DNA of 34,260 nt. It comes from Chloroflexota bacterium (GTDB lineage Bacteria; Chloroflexota; Anaerolineae; JAAYEA01). The notes under the pieces are model-generated. The model did not search any database and was not told the DNA's origin. It saw only the letters and a list, made by a program, of their open reading frames with translations. This document shows positions 31,147 to 34,260 of the stretch, piece after piece. The stretch's first letter is position 1, and every line of letters starts with the position of its first letter. The stretch spans positions 79,485 through 113,744 of the forward strand of contig JAIOAV010000002.1 in NCBI GenBank assembly GCA_019873665.1, written 5' to 3'. The position numbers and the translations under genes are program-made.

Positions 31147-32168
31147 GTTAGCACCACCCGGGCATCGCCTTGCCGCGCCACGATCTCGCCGATGACGCAG
31201 CCTCCATCGCCCGCAGCAGCCAGCGCGGCATCCACGTCGCCCGAGGCGACGACGACGACCATGCCAATCCCCATGTTAAAGACGTGGTACATCTCGTCGC
31301 GATCTACTTGCCCGACGCGCGCGATGAGCTGAAACAGCGGCGGCACAGTCCAGGCGTCGCGGCGCACCACGGCGCACGTGTCGTCCGGCAGGATGCGCGG
31401 GATATTATCCACAAATCCGCCGCCGGTGATATGCGCCAGCCCCTTGATGGCAACAGCGCGCCGGATCGCGCGCACGTGCGGTAGATATGAGCGGTGCGGC
31501 TCCACCAGCGCCTGCCCCAGAGGTCGCCCCAGGATCTCGGCATACTGGCTGTAACTCTCCGGGCGAAAGATGGATCGCACCAGGGAAAAACCATTAGTGT
31601 GCAGGCCACTGGAGGGAATGCCAATCAGCACATCGCCCGGCGCGACATGAGAGCCGTCAATGATCTCATCCCGCTCGACGACGCCGACGATGGTACCTAC
31701 CAAGTCTAGCTCACCCGCGACATAGACGCCCGGCATTTCTGCCGTCTCGCCGCCCAGGATGGCGCATCCCGCCACGCGACACGCTGCCGCAATCCCGCCG
31801 ACGATCGCGGCCACCACCTGCGGGTCCAACACCGGCGCTGCCACATAGTCAAGGAAAAAGAGCGGTTCCGCGCCCTGCACGAGAATGTCGTTGACGCAGT
31901 GATTGACGATGTCCCAGCCCAGCGTCTCGTAGCTGCCCAGCGCCGCCGCAACCATCGTCTTGGTGCCGACTCCATCGGTGGAACCAACCAGCACCGGATG
32001 GCGCATCTGCTGCAAACGCTGCGCGTCGTACAACCCGCCGAACGCGCCAATGCCCCAGAGCACTTCTGGGCCATACGTGGAGCGGACCGCATCGCGCATC
32101 AGCTCGACCGCCCTGTTCCCCGCGGCGATATCCACGCCCGCTGCCGCATATGCGCTCTTTTTCCTCAT
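31143..32168 (-). CDS. purM: Phosphoribosylformylglycinamidine cyclo-ligase (AIR synthetase)
   Basis: This 341-residue enzyme closes the imidazole ring: FGAM plus ATP gives AIR, the fifth purine step. Family marks are YAAAGVDIAAGNRAVE at the N terminus, GSTDGVGTK, the VNDILVQGAEPLFFLDY block, GGETAEMPGVY, SSGLHTNGFSLVR and AHITGGGFVDNIPR. AAGGAG stands 7 nt before the ATG at 32168. It lies 11 nt after purD and overlaps purN by 4 nt. Nothing in it is unusual. Confidence 0.95.
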   Translation of the reverse strand: MRKKSAYAAAGVDIAAGNRAVELMRDAVRSTYGPEVLWGIGAFGGLYDAQRLQQMRHPVLVGSTDGVGTKTMVAAALGSYETLGWDIVNHCVNDILVQGAEPLFFLDYVAAPVLDPQVVAAIVGGIAAACRVAGCAILGGETAEMPGVYVAGELDLVGTIVGVVERDEIIDGSHVAPGDVLIGIPSSGLHTNGFSLVRSIFRPESYSQYAEILGRPLGQALVEPHRSYLPHVRAIRRAVAIKGLAHITGGGFVDNIPRILPDDTCAVVRRDAWTVPPLFQLIARVGQVDRDEMYHVFNMGIGMVVVVASGDVDAALAAAGDGGCVIGEIVARQGDARVVLT

Positions 32169-32179
32169 TTGGCCTCTCC

Positions 32180-33454
32180 TTAGGCGCTTGCCAGCCCTTT
32201 AGCACCGATATCACGACGGTACATCACGCCCGGCCATTGGATCCGCGCCACCGCGGCATAGGCGCGGGCGATGGCGTCATTCAGATCCTCGGCGCAGGCA
32301 GTTACGCCGAGCACGCGCCCCCCGGCGGTCAGCACACGACCATTCTGTCGCTTGGTTCCGGCGTGAAAGATGATGGTGTCCGGCAACTGCACCGCCTCGT
32401 CCAGTCCTGTGATCTCATAGCCACGCTGGTAGCTTCCCGGATAGCCACCTGACGCCATCACCACGCACACGCATGAGCGTGACGACCACGTGATCTCGAT
32501 CTTGTCCAGACGTCCGTCAATGCAGGCGTTCATCACCACAACGAGATCGGTCTCCAACAGCGGCAGGATGACCTGTGTCTCCGGATCGCCGAAGCGGCAG
32601 TTGAACTCGAGCACTGCAAAGTCGTCGCCCGATACCATCAGCCCGGCATAAAGCACGCCAATGTAGGGCGTCCCCAACTCTCTCAGCCCATCCACCGCTG
32701 GCTGGAGCACCTCGCCCACCACACGCCGCAACGTCGCGGCATCAAGCACGGGCGCTGGCGCATAGCAACCCATGCCGCCGGTGTTGGGGCCACGGTCGCC
32801 GTCGTAGGCTGCCTTGTGATCTTGCGCCAGCACCATTGGCGCGACGCGGCGTCCGTCCACGAACGCCAGCACCGACACCTCCTGTCCGGTGAGGCACTCC
32901 TCGATGACGACGCGATCTCCCGCCGTGCCAAAGATACGGTCGCGCATCATCTGCTGTACAGCCGCGCGCGCCTCGGCATCGGATCGGCACACTATCGCGC
33001 CCTTGCCTGCAGCCAAACCATCCGCTTTGATGACGATCGGCGCAGGATGAGTGTCCAGGTAACGCAGGGCCGCGTCATACGAGTTGAACACCGCATAGTC
33101 CGCGGTGGGAATGCCATGCGCGCGCATGAAATCCTTACTGAACGCTTTGGATGACTCCAGGCGCGCCGCGGCGGCGGTCGGGCCAAACACGCGCAGGCCC
33201 TGCGCTTGCAGCACGTCGGTCAGCCCCAGCGCCAGCGGCACTTCAGGGCCGATGACCACGAGATCAAAGCGCTCCTGCGCCGCATACGCCGTCAGCGCGG
33301 CGACATCTTCCGCCGGAATTGGCACGTTTCGTGCCAGATCACCCGTGCCGCCGTTGCCCGGCGCAATATGAATCTCGCGCACGAGCGGCGACCGATGGAG
33401 CGCCCAGACGAGAGCGTGCTCCCGCCCGCCAGAGCCGACAACGAGCACCTTCAC
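32180..33454 (-). CDS. purD: Phosphoribosylamine-glycine ligase (GAR synthetase)
   Basis: This 424-residue ATP-grasp enzyme joins glycine to phosphoribosylamine, the second purine step. The N terminus, VKVLVVGSGGREHAL, is the PurD signature. Further marks are IAPGNGGT, VIGPEVPLALG, SSKAFSKDFM, VIKADGLAAGKG and RFGDPETQ. I chose the GTG at 33454. It aligns with other PurD starts, has AGAGGGG 8 nt upstream and overlaps the purF stop by 4 nt (GTGA). An in-frame ATG at 33484 and a further extension to 33565 would lie inside purF. The coupled order purF-purD-purM-purN differs from the Bacillus order. Confidence 0.95.
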   Translation of the reverse strand: MKVLVVGSGGREHALVWALHRSPLVREIHIAPGNGGTGDLARNVPIPAEDVAALTAYAAQERFDLVVIGPEVPLALGLTDVLQAQGLRVFGPTAAAARLESSKAFSKDFMRAHGIPTADYAVFNSYDAALRYLDTHPAPIVIKADGLAAGKGAIVCRSDAEARAAVQQMMRDRIFGTAGDRVVIEECLTGQEVSVLAFVDGRRVAPMVLAQDHKAAYDGDRGPNTGGMGCYAPAPVLDAATLRRVVGEVLQPAVDGLRELGTPYIGVLYAGLMVSGDDFAVLEFNCRFGDPETQVILPLLETDLVVVMNACIDGRLDKIEITWSSRSCVCVVMASGGYPGSYQRGYEITGLDEAVQLPDTIIFHAGTKRQNGRVLTAGGRVLGVTACAEDLNDAIARAYAAVARIQWPGVMYRRDIGAKGLASA

Positions 33455-34260
33455 CGCGTCTGCCCCTCTTTTGCGGACTCGCATAGGCGCGCCTCCTCCC
33501 GCGAGACGAAACCGCCCGCCTTTTGCTCGAAAGGATACTCTCCGGTAAAGCACGCCAGACAGCAACGGCTTGACATGCGGCTGATAGCGCGGCCCATCCC
33601 TTCCAGGCTGAGATAGCCGAGCGAGTCGGCGCCCAGCCTGCGCTGGATATCCGAGACGGAGAGACGGTGCGCGATGAGTTCGTCGTAGGTGGCCATATCT
33701 ACCCCCATAAAGCAGGGGTGTCGAATCGGTGGTGACGAGATGCGCATGTGAATCTCGCGCGCGCCGGCGCGGCGCAGCAGGTCAATGATGGGCCGGCTGG
33801 TATTGCCGCGCACGATCGAGTCATCTACCACGATGATGCGTTTCTGCTCCAGCACCTGTGGCAGTGGATTGAACTTGAGCGCGATGCCCGCCTTGCGCAG
33901 GCGATCGTCAGGCTGGATGAAAGTGCGTCCGATGTAACGGTTCTTGATCAATCCCTCGCCAAAGGGGATGCCGGATTCCTGCGCATAGCCAATGGCAGCA
34001 GCGGTCGCCGAGTCCGGCACCGCAATGACGAGGTCGGCTTCTACCGGGTGCTCTCGCGCCAGCTCGCGACCCAGCTCCTGACGCACCTCATGGATCAGCT
34101 CGCCGTCCATGATGCTATCCGGGCGCGCAAAGTAGATATACTCGAACACGCACAGGTGCGGCTTGGCAGCTGGCATCCCTTGCACGCGCTGTATGCCCTG
34201 ATCGTTGATGATCACGATCTGCCCGGCCTGGATCTCCTCGATCTCCCGTGCGCCCACCGT
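33451..34260 (-). CDS. purF: Amidophosphoribosyltransferase, C-terminal part (5' end outside window)
   Basis: The frame is open to the window edge and gives the last 269 residues. PurF makes phosphoribosylamine from PRPP and glutamine, the first committed purine step. The PRPP-binding loop is IIVVDDSIVRGNTSRP. Cysteines in PHLCVFEY, RHPCFMG and RCCLACFTG match the [4Fe-4S] ligands of the Bacillus-type enzyme, so this is the iron-sulfur, oxygen-sensitive form. The glutaminase domain with its N-terminal Cys lies outside the window. The stop codon overlaps the purD GTG by 4 nt, so purD is probably translated by coupling. Confidence 0.95.
   Translation of the reverse strand, partial: TVGAREIEEIQAGQIVIINDQGIQRVQGMPAAKPHLCVFEYIYFARPDSIMDGELIHEVRQELGRELAREHPVEADLVIAVPDSATAAAIGYAQESGIPFGEGLIKNRYIGRTFIQPDDRLRKAGIALKFNPLPQVLEQKRIIVVDDSIVRGNTSRPIIDLLRRAGAREIHMRISSPPIRHPCFMGVDMATYDELIAHRLSVSDIQRRLGADSLGYLSLEGMGRAISRMSSRCCLACFTGEYPFEQKAGGFVSREEARLCESAKEGQTR

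Overview
The window is a 34 kb stretch of GC-rich bacterial chromosome. It holds about 31 protein genes, no RNA genes, no CRISPR array and no intact mobile element. Several traits point to Chloroflexota, perhaps an Anaerolineae-like lineage: exported proteins with long Thr/Pro linkers, a DUF2723 membrane protein, a FemABX-type transferase, tandem Yip1-like proteins, and a CAP protein with a C-terminal beta domain. This placement is inferred from gene content, not from a marker gene. Promoters are easy to read: about a dozen near-consensus -35/-10 pairs were found, most with TATAAT and 16-17 bp spacers.

Layout. 1-1052 (-): 3'-truncated CAP-domain exported protein. 1207-2715 (+): xylulokinase with its own promoter and a possible operator, converging on a strong hairpin. 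2758-6491 (-): lipoprotein and DUF2723 membrane protein, coupled by a 1-nt overlap. 6580-8361 (-): SCP2-like protein, short-chain dehydrogenase and a four-helix membrane protein. 8503-9576 (+): FemABX-like transferase. 9595-9825 (-): small two-helix membrane protein. 10035-17565 (-): seven-gene LacI-led catabolic operon. 17697-18017 (+): small cysteine protein divergent from lacI. 18020-21711 (-): sensor kinase, UxaC-like protein and a doubtful micro-ORF. 22108-24919 (+): metallo-beta-lactamase-fold protein, TPR protein and an unknown membrane-anchored protein. 24937-27159 (-): two Yip1-like membrane proteins and a PyrK-like flavin/[2Fe-2S] protein. 27481-28860 (-): M20 peptidase. 29068-30512 (+): perR, a Dps-like ferritin and a cytochrome b5-like protein. 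30529-34260 (-): purF (partial), purD, purM, purN.

The most interesting part is the LacI operon. Its second gene closely resembles the Thermotoga scyllo-inosose 3-dehydrogenase IolM. The operon also carries a Gfo/Idh/MocA dehydrogenase (the IolG family), two xylose-isomerase-like TIM-barrel proteins (the fold of IolO), a second zinc dehydrogenase and an OPA-type transporter. A UxaC-like uronate isomerase homologue lies nearby. Together they suggest an oxidative cyclitol pathway through 5-keto-L-gluconate and D-tagaturonate. No obvious IolN-type ring hydrolase is present, and the transporter suggests a phosphorylated or acidic substrate. A perfect 14-bp palindrome covers the predicted lacI start site and probably makes the operon self-regulated.

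Other themes are a peroxide-defence group (PerR, Dps-like, b5-like), a purine operon, and a sensor kinase whose receiver domain has lost its phosphorylation residues.
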